Below are positions 1-12,269 of a stretch of DNA of 64,000 nt, piece after piece. The DNA lies in assembly GCA_028829895.1 (NCBI GenBank), contig CM054179.1, positions 96,158,875 through 96,222,874 on the forward strand, given 5' to 3'. Source of the stretch: Sinotaia quadrata (taxonomy: Eukaryota > Mollusca > Gastropoda > Architaenioglossa > Viviparidae). How positions within the stretch are numbered: position 1 is the stretch's first letter; each line of letters starts with the position of its first letter. The translations under genes were made by a program, and so were the position numbers. Below the pieces are notes generated by a model. That model did not search any database. It saw nothing but the letters and a program-made list of their open reading frames with translations, and had not been told where the DNA came from.

Positions 1-37
1 CTGACTGAACATCTCACAACATCCAGTGTACACGCTA

Positions 38-311
38 CAATGAATAAAAATAGCTATGACAAATGTACAGCACGTGTTAAGTTAATATCAAATATTTCTG
101 TCGCCAATGAATCAAAATAGCTACAATAAATGTACAACACGTGTTAAGTTAATATCATATATTGCTGTCGCCGATGAATCAAAATAGCTACAATAAATGT
201 ACAACACGTGTTCAGTTAATATTATATATTTCTTTCACCAATGAATCAAAATAGCTACAATAAATGTACAACATGTGTTCAGTTAATATAAAATATTTCT
301 TTCACCAATGA
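38..311. repeat. Minisatellite, ~66-67 bp monomer, ~4 copies
   Basis: Four successive copies of a 66-67 bp unit containing AATGAATCAAAATAGCTACA and a central ACACGTGT core. Copies differ by a few substitutions. The array ends where a second, unrelated array begins at about 354. No coding potential is seen. Confidence 0.9.
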
Positions 312-353
312 ACGTCTTAGAAAGGAATGACGTTAGTTTATGTGCAAAATTCA

Positions 354-703
354 AGAAATACATGACTATCTCTACAAACGTCTTTATGTACATACATATA
401 ACAATCTCTGAGAAATCAACAAAGAAATACATGACTATCTCTACAAACGTCTTTATGTACATACATATAACAATTTCTGAGAAATCAACAAAGAAATACA
501 TGACTATCTCTACAAACGTCTTTATGTACATACATATAGCAATCTCTGAGAAATCAACAAAGAAATACATGACTATCTCTACAAACGTCTTTATGTACAT
601 ACATATAACAATCTCTGAGAAATCAACAAAGAAATGCCTGACTATCTCTACAAACGTCTTTATGTACATACATATAACAATTTCTGAGAAATCAATATAT
701 TTA
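354..703. repeat. Minisatellite, 69 bp monomer, 5 copies
   Basis: Five copies start 69 bp apart at CATGACTATC (361, 430, 499, 568, 637). The monomer contains the perfect 10-bp palindrome TATGTACATA. Because 69 is a multiple of 3, both strands stay open (about 308-718 on plus, 283-735 on minus). The apparent repeat proteins are by-products of the array, not genes. Confidence 0.95.
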
Positions 704-1572
704 CTTTCTCTGTTGTAATTGCGGGTTAAAGTCATTCCATTTGCTCAAATAAATTCTACCCTTGGATTTGTGGATGTGGTCTCGAATGAATAACCTTTTG
801 GGTGTGGTTTCAGTCCTACTTATAGGCATCTATGTACGCACGTGATTCTCAGTATTAACCTACAGCACAAACAGGAAAACATATCCATATACAGACAACG
901 AGCTTCTGTTAGTAAGTTACTTTTCGCTACCACCCCCACCTCATCCATCTCTTACCTTTTGGTCTGTCCACGCATGACAATCGGGTGACCTATATCTTTG
1001 ACAATAACAAAGACAGTCATTACACCACCGTGTGTAAGATTGGGTTTTGTGGTATGGCATTCATTAATAGAAATGGAAAACATAACTAATAAGAAAAATT
1101 AATTAAATCAGCATAATTTAGTGAGACGTCCTTGACAGTGACCTTTGTCAACGTGTTTAGTACGAGTATTCTGACCTTCAAAAGATTTGTCATTGTGGCT
1201 ATTACAAGCATTGTGACCTTTGATTTTTGAGACCTCCACATGGTGAGATAACCTCCTGGCAATGAATTATTTACCATCTGATTAGAACTTCTGGCAAGAC
1301 CTTTATCCTAACTTGCCATTTACCGCATTTTGAGAGCTGTACCTGATGACGAAGTGAAACATTTCTTTGTTGTGAGCCATTTACCGGTTGTTAATATGCT
1401 AACATCATGACGAAAGATTTCACTGAGAGCAGACACCGAATATTAAGGTACTGACATGGTGGCAAGACCTTTCGAGTGAACTGAAACAATTACTTGTAAA
1501 ATACTTATTTGTTAAAGCGACTTTTCCTTGCTGTGAGTACGAATGCATGCTTATATGGAATCCGTCTGCTCT

Positions 1573-1574
<2 letters not shown>
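704..1574. other. Non-coding, no gene seen
   Basis: No exon, RNA gene or strong repeat is recognised. A degenerate internal duplication around TGGCAAGACCTTT (about 1290 and 1460) suggests an old, decayed tandem repeat. Confidence 0.5.

Positions 1575-1636
<62 letters not shown>
1575..1636. repeat. (AC)n microsatellite, 62 bp
   Basis: An uninterrupted AC dinucleotide tract of about 31 units. Short ORFs reading poly-TH or poly-CV across it are simple-sequence artefacts. Confidence 0.98.
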
Positions 1637-1638
<2 letters not shown>

Positions 1639-2169
1639 TTGAATTTAGGTTGTACCTATTGGTGAAACTTTCACATGCTAATCCTGTTACTAACTGGGTC
1701 ACGTGGTAGTGAACTAACTGAATACATCATGCAGTCCATTAACGTTTTCTCTATTTTTAGCACCTGCTTTACTTTTCAATTTCATTGTGTTTTGTTCCCC
1801 TCCCCTTTACTGACCCCCTCTACCGAGCGAGTTCGCACGACGGTGGACAAAATGGAATGCGAAGACCAGCAATAGAACACTGTGCATGCAGAAGAGCTCA
1901 TTTAAGCATGGACGCAGTGATTTATGAAGATTATTTTCTCGCGAGAACACTTTTAGTGGGTCTTAACCCATTCCTGGAACGAACTCCCTACAACTGACGT
2001 CGGCAAAGCAGACGATGTATTGTAGGTCTCATTCGGATGAATATTTGATAGCAAGCCCTCGGCAGTTTTTACAAATCTCCTTTCATGACGTCCCAACCAG
2101 TGACCGGCCCTTACACCGCTTACGGTGAAGTTGATATAAAGTGATGCGTGTACTTGCATGCCTGTGGTA
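1637..2169. other. Non-coding, no gene seen
   Basis: Unique-looking sequence with no recognisable coding region. Several short ORFs of 66-70 codons are open, but none has a known motif or convincing splice context. Confidence 0.45.
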
Positions 2170-2216
2170 AATGTGCGTGTGCGTGTTGTGTGTGTGCGTG
2201 TGTGCGTGCGCGTGTG
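2170..2216. repeat. Impure (GT)n/(GC) microsatellite
   Basis: A GT-rich alternating purine-pyrimidine tract interrupted by GC steps. Confidence 0.85.
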
Positions 2217-2843
2217 TAAGAGAGAATTATTTTCTGGCTACATATTCGTATGCAGTAGTCGTAGAAGTAACATTTGCGCAACAGTTTGGAGTCAGTCAGA
2301 TATCTGTAACTTGTTTAGGTTTCCTTAGAGAGTTCGGTGGAATCGATACAGCTTATTTGAATAATGAAATATAACCGTACACACTGCTCACTGACAGATA
2401 AGACAACACACATCATATTCACAAAGCCTGACACAATGAAACGAGTTTCTTTCCACTGACAGCATTCCGCTCAGCCAGTGGCGATCATTTGTAATTTATC
2501 TCATTTGCATAAAATAACGACGGAAGAAAGCATAGCCATTCAGATTAGTTTGCAATTAAATACGGCTCTATTTGAGTATATACTACCACATACCAAATTA
2601 AATTAAGAAATCATGCATTGACAATATAATTATTTGTCCTGTTGTTGCCCTATATGGCACACATATAAACACACACAAGCACACATACACGTTGAATTTA
2701 AATACCCGTGTAATTATTTGTGTATTTGTTACTTAATAATGCTAAGTTCATTGGTATATTTATCTTTTGGTGCCTGCTTAATGAGACATAGACTTATCGT
2801 TCAGATACACGTTTGCTTAGTATTGAGGTCCACGTTTATTTAG
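2217..2843. other. Non-coding, no gene seen
   Basis: AT-rich sequence with a short AC-rich patch near 2655-2690. Nothing else is recognised. Confidence 0.45.
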
Positions 2844-3078
2844 AGGTATGGTCCTTATTGACTTAGAAACATGGTCCTTGTTAACTTAAAAGTATTGTCC
2901 ACGTTTACTTAGACTAGAGGTATGGTCCTAGTTAACTTAAAAGTATTGTCCACGTTTACTTAGACTAGAGGTATGGTCCTAGTTAACTTAAAAGTATTGT
3001 CCACGTTTACTTAGAGGTATGGTCCTTGTTAACTTAGAAGTATGGTCTTTATTTACTTAAAAGTATGGTCCATGCTTA
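2844..3078. repeat. Minisatellite, 51 bp higher-order unit
   Basis: AGTATTGTCC recurs at 2891, 2942 and 2993, exactly 51 bp apart. Each unit consists of two related half-units, GTATGGTCCT...TTAACTTA and GTATTGTCCACG...TTTACTTA. The edges decay into single half-units, which shows that a dimer was amplified from an older 25-28 bp repeat. Confidence 0.9.
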
Positions 3079-3271
3079 AATACATTTTGGCTGATTTGTA
3101 TACACTCAAATGCTGTAATCGCTTAAAACATTTCGTCCAATTCATTCCTAGGCAATATGCTTAGTGCATTGCTAATTAATTATATGCAGCTCATTCTCAG
3201 TAACCCGTTTTAAAAATTACAGTCCGTTTCTGGATAACATACCTAAGGTACAATCTTAACTTATAGTGTGT

Positions 3272-3485
3272 CTTCAGTGATAGGCCCGATTCGTACTCAA
3301 ATGTCTCCAGTGCCAGGCCATGATTTGTACTCAAAATGTCTCCAGCGCAAGGCCATGATTTGTACTCAAAATGTCTCCAGCGCTAGGCCATGATTCGTAC
3401 TCAAAATGTCTCCAGCGCTAGGTCACGGCTTACACTTAAACTGTCTCCAGCTCTAGGTCACGACTTGTACTTACTGTCTCCAGTA
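3272..3485. repeat. Minisatellite, 35 bp monomer, ~6 copies
   Basis: TGTCTCCAG recurs every 35 bp (for example 3302 and 3337). The unit contains GCGCTAGGCCATGATT and GTACTCAAAA. Divergence increases toward the right end. Confidence 0.9.
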
Positions 3486-3951
3486 GAACTCTACCGTACA
3501 CTGTCGTAAACCCAGTGGTTTTCACTGTATGAACAAAATATTAAAATATTTTGACTGAGGATTAAGTTAGTTTACATTTTGAGTCTAAATTATCTTAAAT
3601 CACATTTATCATTTCTGCCAAGTAGCAAGACAATTCAAAATAGTCCCCGACGAGAGTGGTACCCTGCAATAACAGTTTCTGCTCATTTGTGGAGGACCTG
3701 GTAACATGAGAATATCGGCGTTGATGGGCGAAACATGTTACACTTTTCAACTTGGACAGAATGGCGCCAGAGTCACAAAATGGATTATCTCATCCAAATG
3801 CCTGTACAGATCCTTTGCTATTTTAACATGTTCGTTACAGAGGCATGTGAGTAACTTGTAACCCTAGGCACGCACAGATTCGTACTGTGGTTACTATTTG
3901 TTAATGCCGATTGTTACCAAATCGGTTACGAATATGTTCTTGACATCTTAC
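3486..3951. other. Non-coding, no gene seen
   Basis: Unique-looking sequence with no exon, RNA or element recognised. Confidence 0.4.
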
Positions 3952-4090
3952 ACTGAACTGTCTTAAAGAAACGTATCAATTAACTGTTTTAAAGATACAC
4001 GTTTTCATTTAACTGTCTTAAAGATACACGTTTTCATTTAAACTGTCTTAAAAATACGTGTTTCAGATACATGTCTTACAGATACATGAC
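3952..4090. repeat. Degenerate minisatellite, ~34 bp monomer, ~4 copies
   Basis: Imperfect copies of AACTGTCTTAAAGATACACG followed by TTTTCATTT. The last copy decays into two half-units containing CAGATACATG. Confidence 0.8.
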
Positions 4091-4503
4091 AGGCGTTCTT
4101 GCATCATTTCCACACTTTGTGCTGAGTTACATAAGTAACCCTTTTATACGTGACTAAATTTTGTTGTTATTATTGTTTTCTACTTGTTTTGTTTGTTTTG
4201 TGCATTGATACAATGCAATCAGCTGTAGGTGTCACAATTCTGTACTGCTAAATATAACTTATATGCAGATTCTATAATAATGATAGTACGATTCACATAA
4301 AGCTTCGATCAAGATACTTGAATTTGCTGCGTACATGAGTGTGAAGTGCCTGTATAGAGTACACAAAGAAGAACAAAACAAAATATGTAAACAAATAGAC
4401 ATAAGAAAGTAAACATATGCTTTAAAAGATGCGATGTGAAAATAGTGAATTTCCAGAAAAATCTTTTGAGAAAATAATTGAGCATTTCAACTACGACAAA
4501 GCA
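4091..4503. other. Non-coding, no gene seen
   Basis: AT-rich sequence without recognisable features. Confidence 0.4.
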
Positions 4504-4626
<123 letters not shown>

Positions 4627-5845
4627 AGGACGGACAAACAGAAAGATATACGAGAAGGGAGATAATTACTCGACGATAAACAGTAAATATTGCGTGCTTG
4701 GATTATTTTTAAATATGTATTTGCTTGTTGTGTGTTAACATACTGTAAGCATTTCCACCTAACTTCCGGTACTTGGAGAAAATGGCCATGCGGCTGAAAG
4801 ATTGTCCCACTTGTTTACTTTAGCAATAATGGCCCTTAGCTGCACAACTACAAAACAGATTTGCCTCAATTTTATTTTCTTTAGCAATAAGGACCCCTTT
4901 AACCACAGCAGAGGAACCCTAATGTCTAAGGAAAACAAGGGGATATGTCTTAGCAATATTGCCAATTGCTCGGTCTGGCCAGAAAACGAATTTAGTGGTT
5001 AAAATAATACGATAGATTGCCCGCTCTGGTTGCAGAGAATCGGTGCTAGCATTAAAATTGTTGTAGATGTCGTTTGTCATGATTTTGCTGCCAAGGTATT
5101 TCTTAATTTGTGCATAGTAAAGATTTTTCCAGTGACTCTTACGCTTGCTGTGGATGTTATTGTGTTGAAGTTGTTGTTTTAAATCATCATCCTGTCCTTG
5201 TTTACACAGTGTTCTTGTTTCTTTGTTTTGTTAAACCTTTTCCAGTCTACTTCGTTTTCACTGAACTAAGAATAAGTGCTACGTTTTTTGGAATTTTTGG
5301 ATATGTTTTTAGATTTTTTATTTTATTTATAAAAATGTTTGTTCAGGGATGTATTTGTGTATATGTATGTGTATGTGGGGGTGGGTATTTTTCTTAAAGA
5401 TGTCATTTGTAACCGATTCCATTTCTAAATAGTTTCCTATTTATAAATTTCACTTAGCATTTCATTAAGGTTTTGTTTGGTTTGGTTTATTTTTTAGTTA
5501 TGATTTCTTCTTTTTCTCAGGAAGGTTTTCTGTTTTTGTATATTTAGTTGTCTTTCCTTTTAGCGATTACCTTTCTTCTTGATGTGTTTATTTTCAAGGT
5601 TATTTTTTTAAACAAAATATTTTTCTTCAATTCTGTCATTTTGTATTTCTCACTGTTAAACCTTACACAACATTCATGTGGGCGCACTCAAGCAATCGAA
5701 ACACAGGCTCTCACAGTAACTCACAATCACTCAAGTACATTATTACACGTTCATTTATACAATACTAACATTCTGTCACATCTACTCTCCTTTGGTCATA
5801 CTTTCAGCAGTGAGAGACACTTACACTTCCTCACTCATAGTTTAG
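4627..5845. other. Non-coding, T-rich on plus strand, no gene seen
   Basis: Long T-rich stretches give open frames rich in Phe and Leu (for example 5110-5397 and 5548-5853). They lack any family motif and read as compositional ORFs. Confidence 0.45.
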
Positions 5846-5945
5846 GAGTTTAGGTACTCATATACTCACACACACTCACTCATACTTTAGGTACTCATGC
5901 ACTCACACACACTCACTCACTCTTACTTTAGGTACTCATACACCG
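5846..5945. repeat. Degenerate repeat, TTTAGGTACTCA units
   Basis: Two to three imperfect units of about 50 bp containing TTTAGGTACTCA and ACTCACACACACTCACTCA. Confidence 0.75.
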
Positions 5946-6407
5946 ACACTCTCAATCTTGCGCAAGTTAAGCATATCATTCTCCACCCCACCCCACTCCC
6001 ATGATGCAAATTAGCGGCTCAGTTTTTTTCTTTCTCATTTCCACCATTTCCATTTAACAATATTTAATGGATATTATCGCACTGTGTTGAATATTTCTCC
6101 ATGTTGTGTGCTGGTTACTGATTATACTTTAGATGGAGACCACATTTTAAAAATTATTAGTCCAGCATGGTTCACTCGATTATGGTCAATGTTCTGTCTC
6201 GGTGGTCATAGGGTGTGTAAATGAGAACGACCCATAGATATTTCGCTTTTTATTTGGATTCCATTGACTTTCTAGCATAGGGAGATTGTGTAGATACAGC
6301 AAATTTTTAAGGATTATTCGTGCTCTTGGCTGAAGGTCAGTAATATGAGCGACCTTTTCACCTTTGACCTAGACATACATTTACAAGAGTTCTCTGAGAT
6401 CAGAAAA

Positions 6408-6410
<3 letters not shown>

Positions 6411-6445
<35 letters not shown>

Positions 6446-7684
6446 GTCTGTCTGTCTTTCCCCTCATGCTTTTTGTCATTGTCTCACGCCATTTCACTCT
6501 TCATCTCTTCCCGTCTTTCACTCTAGATTTCATCTCTCTCTTCTTCACACTTTCCCTCTCTCTCTCCCTCTCTCTCTCTCCCTCTCTCCCCCCTCTCTCT
6601 TTCTCTCTCTCTCCCTCTCTCCCCCCCTCTCTCTCTCTTTCTCTCTCCCTAATCTATTTCAAAGTGTCTCAATCCTCATCGTTCCCTTTCTATCATTCTT
6701 TTTATTCTTCTCTCTCTTTCACACACACGCACATATTTCTTTTAACTATCTTTCTATCTATACCTTACTTTCTTTTCTTCATATTGTCTTCATTCTTTTT
6801 CTCTCTTTTTATTCTCGAATTCCCTCTAATCTGACCGGTTTCTCTCTCATTCTTTATTCATCTTTTCTATTTCTCTCTCGCGCGCTCTTTTTACTTTTTT
6901 CTACTTCTCTCTCTCTCTCACTATCTTTCGCCATTTTTATGATTTTCTCCTTTTTCTACTTCTCTCTCTTTCACTCACTCACTCTTTTCTTTTTCTACTT
7001 TTCTTTCTCGCTCTTTTTCCTTTTTCTTACTGTTCTCTCTCTCAACCTTTTTTCTTATACTTCTCTCTCTTTTTTTTCTTTTTGTACTTCACTCTCACCT
7101 TTTTTCTACTTTCTCTCTCTCTCTCACTCGTTTTTCCTTTTTTCTACTTTTCTTTCTCACTTTTACCTTTTCTACTTCTCTCTCACTCATTCTTGTTTCG
7201 TTTTTCTACTTATCTCTCTCACTCATTATTTTTCCTTTTTCTATTTTTCTCTATTTCTCGCTCTTTCCCCTTTTTTCTACTTCTCTCTCTCGCTCTTTCC
7301 CCTTTTTCTACTTCTTTTTCGCTCGCTCTTTTTCCCTTTACTACCCATCGTCTCACACTTGTTTTCACTTTTCTACCCCTCTCTCCTCTCACTTTTTTCT
7401 CTTTTCTCCCCTTTCTCTCTCTCTCCCTGATATATAAAACACTCTGACTCTCCTCTCTTCATTGTATCTTACGCTCATTTCATTCTATTTTTTTCTGTCA
7501 TTATTTTCTTTCTTTATCTTTCCTTCTCCCCGAGTGCGCGCTCTCTCTCTCTTTCTCTTTGTCAAAATATAAAACACATAAAACACACTGACTCTCCTCT
7601 CCTCATTGTGTCTTACGTTCATTTCATTTTATTTTTTCTATGTCATTATTTTCTGCCTATCTTTCCTTCTCCCTGAGCGCTCTC

Positions 7685-7733
<49 letters not shown>

Positions 7734-7798
7734 GAAACACTTTTTATCTCCTCTTTCATAGTTCCTCAAGTAATCTCTCTCTCTCTCCCCCCTCTCTC

Positions 7799-7866
<68 letters not shown>
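6411..7866. repeat. 1.45-kb polypyrimidine (CT-rich) tract on plus strand
   Basis: Almost continuous C/T on the plus strand. It contains pure (CT)n blocks at 6411-6440 and about 7806-7866, and (TGTC)n blocks near 6441-6456 and 7688-7712. The 361-codon Ser/Leu/Phe-rich frame at 6345-7430 and its overlapping frames follow from this composition and are not genes. Such tracts can adopt triplex (H-DNA) structures; that is general knowledge, not shown here. Confidence 0.95.
7430..7690. repeat. Tandem duplication, ~140 bp, inside the CT tract
   Basis: The segment ACTGACTCTCCTCTC through TTCCTTCTCCC occurs at about 7430-7556 and again at about 7567-7690, with scattered substitutions. The CT tract therefore grew partly by segmental duplication. 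Confidence 0.8.
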
Positions 7867-7870
<4 letters not shown>

Positions 7871-9194
7871 ACTCTTTAACTTGCACCTCCATTCCTTCCC
7901 TTCACATTTGTGTGCGTGTATGTGTGTTAGCGGGCTCTGTATGTGTGGGTTTCTTGTGCGTGCGTGCGTGATGGTTATCGGTCGTTATTTCCGGGCACTA
8001 GAAAGGTGTCTGCGACCTGATTGTACTTTAGACCTCTATGCATGCAGACTCTACTGATCCGCTAGGGACTTCATCAAACACTTGCTCGCACTTACTCTCT
8101 TCAACACCGTGAAAGATTTCTGATTTTAATAGATGGTAGGAAGACATTTTCGGATGAAAATTAGTCCAAGACGCACTCTCAGCTGTTGTTGCCAACAGCC
8201 CCCATTTTTTTCTAGCAAGTCTAAGGAGCAGAGAAAGACGGGAACAGTGGGACGTAATTTGAGGGCGATTAAAAGTGGAACCTCTTACAATGCCAGAGAG
8301 AGTTGCTGATTGCGTCATTAGGTGAAAAACATTCGCGTTTGGATACAAGTTCTAAGGGCGTTCACTCTTATCGATTTATTCAGGCAGAATAAAAGGTAAT
8401 CAAAGCACTTGATTTGATGACGTGTGCTCGGTAATGGCCGCTAAGAGCTGCTGACTGGCTCATGCTCAGATCGATATATTGAGTTTTCCACAGTGACGTC
8501 ACCAAGATACTGAATTTTCATGCATAGTAATCGATAATTAAGCAATGAGAGTGCAAGGAGACTAAAGAATATTAACATAAGTTGTTGACAAAGTGTTAAA
8601 AGTTGGAAAGCCTGTGAGTATTTTTGCTGTGGAGTAAGTATGCATCCTCGCAAAAGCCGGCATGAAACTTAAAATGAGCAATTATTTTGACATCCTTAGG
8701 AAACGTCAAATTCTGTTTGACTGGTTAGAAAATTAATTGCTTTTAAAAATATTAATTTTATTTTTTAAAATATTTTTAAAATCTTTAAATATATATATAA
8801 ACTTTAAAATTAAACAATATTTATGTCGGAAATTAAAAGGGCTACATTAAAATAATTCTTACAAATGCAATAAAGGCATTTCGTTTATCTATTTCACTGC
8901 GTATTGTTAGACTCTATTGGTTGATTGTTTGGTCGGTTGGGTTATTTTATCTGTTTATGTTTATTTCTGACTGGTTGTTTGATCTGTCGGTCGGTTGGTT
9001 AGTCGGATGGTATCTTTCGTTTAGTGGGTTGGATTTTTAATGTCAAATTGATAATGAGGTCTGTTGAAACGTACATGTTCTTTAGTTGGTGCGCGAGCAG
9101 AAAGTTGCCATCTTGTTTCCTGTTTTCACAAGCCTGGATTTATAATTATAGAACATGGATGTAAACGGAATCTAGAGGTAAACAATAACTATGG
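7867..9194. other. Non-coding, no gene seen; AT-rich and TGGT-rich patches
   Basis: Contains a GT-rich patch (about 7905-7970), an extremely AT-rich block at 8735-8830, and an imperfect GGTTG/TCGGT-rich patch at 8915-9010. A 106-codon minus-strand frame at 8028-8348 has varied, protein-like composition but matches no family I know. A consensus CRE (TGACGTCA) is at 8491-8498. Confidence 0.4.
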
Positions 9195-9455
9195 ACTGCA
9201 TACAGTCACAAGCGCGAAATAAATGTATACACTGTATACAGTCACAAGCGCGAAGTAAATGTATACACTGCATACAGTCACAAGCGCGAAGTAAATGTAT
9301 ACACTGCATACAGTCACAAGCGCGAAATAAATGTAATACACTGCATACAGTCACAAGCGCGAAATAAATGTAATACACTGCATACAGTCACAAGCGCGAA
9401 GTAAATGTATACACTGCATACAGTCACAAGCGCGAAATAAATGTATACACTGCTT
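9195..9455. repeat. Minisatellite, 36 bp monomer, ~7 copies
   Basis: ACTGCATAC recurs at 9195, 9231, 9267 and 9303, then with 1-bp longer spacing. The monomer contains AGTCACAAGCGCGAA and an ACTG-4nt-CAGT dyad; copy 2 reads CTGTATACAG, a perfect palindrome. Minus-strand reading gives a Cys-rich repeat ORF (9172-9378), an array artefact because 36 is divisible by 3. Confidence 0.95.
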
Positions 9456-10298
9456 TACAATCATTTCATAATTTCACACTCTTGCGCAATGCAGATAATT
9501 CACATCTAATACGGCACGCAAAGAAAGCAGTCTACATGCATACATGGTATTTGCCTTAGGTTTACAGTATTCTGCTACATTATTTCACTACATACATGAA
9601 ATTCCTGTCACGAGTTACCGAAATTTTCTTCACTACATCATGCATCCGGCCTTAGTTACTTTGTGCACGTTCCATCGACCTTGATTTCAACCAATCATAG
9701 ATTTCCTTCTAGTCGCCAGCACAACCCTTCGTTTTCTACAAATGTTGGATTATAATCTAACGTGCAATAGCAGTCTTAATTATTTCTAAACCATAAAATT
9801 GAGGAAATGCCACACCGGATAATGCTCAGTGGGGTTTTGTTCTTCCCTATGATAGAGAATACGTAAGATATGTGACATTTTAGCAATATTAATAACAAAA
9901 GTTGAGTGTCGATAACAAGCCAATTTTTGCTACGCAACATCCGGTCCAGTGTCCCTCAAACCGTGTAACGTATGTTGGGAAATTATTGCCCCGCGGTGTG
10001 GAAATGCGGACTATAATATATAATAATAAGTACTCCCACGATTTATCTTAATAATGTTTCCTCCCTTGACCTTTCATTCTTTTATTAAAAAAGAAACCAC
10101 TCTTCTCCATTATCTTCCCCTTTTCTTCAGTTCTATGAATAGATATATACGCATTAAAACCGTATGATAAATGTATTACCATAATATTAATAAAGTTACG
10201 AAGCTAAGAAAATTAGAAACAAAACAAAGAAAATAAATACAGTGACTTATGAGCTAACCAATTAGCAAACGAAATTCAAATTGCCTATAAATAACTCG
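9456..10298. other. Non-coding, no gene seen
   Basis: AT-rich unique sequence. No exon or element is recognised. Confidence 0.4.
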
Positions 10299-10470
10299 TG
10301 GTGTTCGTTCATTTTACACTTATAGCATTCTTCAAGCTACCTGTGACAACTCAGTGTCACGCCAAATGTACATGGTGTAAGAGGTGTGGTGTTTCGTTCA
10401 GGTTACTCTTATAACATTCTTCGAGCTACCTTGTGACAACACAATGTCACGCCAAATGTTCACGGTGTAA
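10299..10470. repeat. Tandem duplication, ~87 bp x2
   Basis: Two adjacent copies share GTTCGTTCA, CTTATA, CATTCTTC, AGCTACC, GTGACAACxCA and TGTCACGCCAAATGT, and each ends in GGTGTAAGA. It looks like an early two-copy stage of the arrays seen elsewhere. Confidence 0.85.
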
Positions 10471-10684
10471 GACGTGTTGTGCAGTAAAAACACCCCTTTC
10501 AATATTATGTAGGAGGAAAAAATTTACATATTACAAAAATAAATGTTGCTTTGCTAAAGTCACGCGTTGTATGAAACGTGAAACCAGACACGTTTTAGAG
10601 CATTGCTGATAAATCAAACGTGGGTTCATGGAGAAAGTGCTTAATCAAATTCGAATGTTAGAGCGAATGCTGCTAAGTCACATT

Positions 10685-11352
10685 AAATGTTGTTAAAACC
10701 TATTTACGTATAGGATTAGATCATGTAAAATCATATTTACGTATAGGATTAAATCTTGTTAAATCATATTTACGTATAGGATTATATCTTGCTAAATCAT
10801 ATTTACGTATTGGATTATATCTTGTTAAATCATATTTACGTATAGGATTAGATCTTGTTAAATCATATTTATGTGTAGGACAAATATTTTTAAATCATAT
10901 TTACGTATAGGATTAGATCTTGTTAAATCATATTTACGTGTAGGACTAGATATTTTTTAATCATATTTACGTATAGTATTAGATCTTGTTAAATCATATT
11001 TATGTGTAGGACAAATATTGTTAAATCATATTTACGTGTAGGATTAAATGTTGTTAAATCACATTTACGTGTAGGAATATATATTTTTTAATCATATTTA
11101 CGTGCAGGATTAAATGTTGTTAACTCACATTTACGTGTAGGATTAAATGTTGTTAACTCACATTTACGTGTAGGATTAAATGTTGTTAACTCACATTTAC
11201 ATGTAGGATTAAATGTTGTTAACTCACATTTACGTGCAGGATTAAATGTTGTTAACTCACATTTACGTGTAGGATTAAATGTTAACTCACATTTACGTGC
11301 AAGATTAAATGTTGTTAACTCACATTTACGTGTAGGATTAGACGTTAAGTCA
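10685..11352. repeat. Minisatellite, ~33 bp monomer, ~20 copies, two subfamilies
   Basis: About twenty units of roughly 33 bp. The left half has AAATCATATTTACGTATAGG plus ATTAGATCTTGTT. The right half has AACTCACATTTACGTGTAGG plus ATTAAATGTTGTT. Intermediate monomers in the middle (10930-11110) mix both types, a gradient expected from local unequal exchange. Confidence 0.95.
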
Positions 11353-12242
11353 AAATAAGTTTCGCAAGCTAAAACCTACCGTATTATTTATTCCTTCAAA
11401 TAGCACACTTTACCTAAATGTGGTATTAAATCATGATATAATAATATTATAACTGTATAATGTGTATGCTTAGTCTTCACATCTGCTTTATTTGCACAGA
11501 CTTTACTTGTCTATGTCACAATGCTAATATTGTTGTGTCACTTGTGTAATGTCACAATATTAATAATGTTGTGTCATTTGTGTAGGTGGTAGTTAAACTA
11601 TGGATTTTATGTAGTGGGTGCACTTTTCAAACTAATCTATTACAACTAACAAATTAAATACTTATGGTAATATTCTTCGAAGTCACTTATTATAACACTT
11701 TATTATACCTTTTGGTTTTTAATTGTGCTCGCAACCAGCAATATCAGTACCTCGTCGACAAAGTGGTCGGCAGATTTTGACTGTAGTTACATTGATACTT
11801 GTTACATTCTGTCGGTTTAAATGAAGGTCGGCAGAATCTGTCGGCGTGGTACTACTTCACTTATCAGTAAAAGTACTGTCCACTTTTAGGTCAATTTCCC
11901 GTTTCGCTTTTGTCCACTAGAAGTCACGCGCGCGGCATTATGGGAAAGCTGGAACATGGGTTGTGTGTCTTCTTAGCTTGTGCTGGATGGCCAAGGCACG
12001 TGAGGAATGTATAGTTTCCACTTCCTCTCTTCCAACCCCTGGGAAGTGATGAGAAGGGAGGTAATGATCCGTGAGAGTCATGACGTCACTGTTTAGTCGA
12101 CCGTGATGTGTTTGTAATCGGAAAGCAGTGCAGCTTGGAGACGAGGACTGATTCTAAGGGGATGGGAGGGGACGCATTAGACAACAAACGCATGAGCAGG
12201 ATTACTTCAGAGCCGAGAAGGGGAGGGGGGTCATGTATGCAT
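11353..12242. other. Non-coding; small dimer repeat at 11512-11586; CpG-richer patch at 11930-12200
   Basis: TGTCACAAT...AATATTGTTGTGTCA occurs twice near 11512-11586. The stretch 11930-12200 is visibly richer in G, C and CpG than its surroundings. It contains a CRE (TGACGTCA, about 12080) and GCATTATGGGAA, so a distal promoter or enhancer is possible but unsupported by any adjacent exon. Confidence 0.35.
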
Positions 12243-12269
12243 CGCGCGCGCGCGCGCGTGTGTGTGTGT
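12243..12269. repeat. (CG)n(TG)n alternating tract
   Basis: A run of CG dinucleotides passes directly into TG dinucleotides. Such alternating tracts can form Z-DNA (established general property). Confidence 0.9.

Noticed and set aside
6345..7430. 361-codon Ser/Leu/Phe ORF
   Set aside because: It is a translation of a CT-rich simple-sequence tract. The frame is open by composition and other frames are open too.
8028..8348. 106-codon minus-strand frame as a gene
   Set aside because: The composition is protein-like, but no motif, homologous domain or splice context supports it. Chance openness is plausible.
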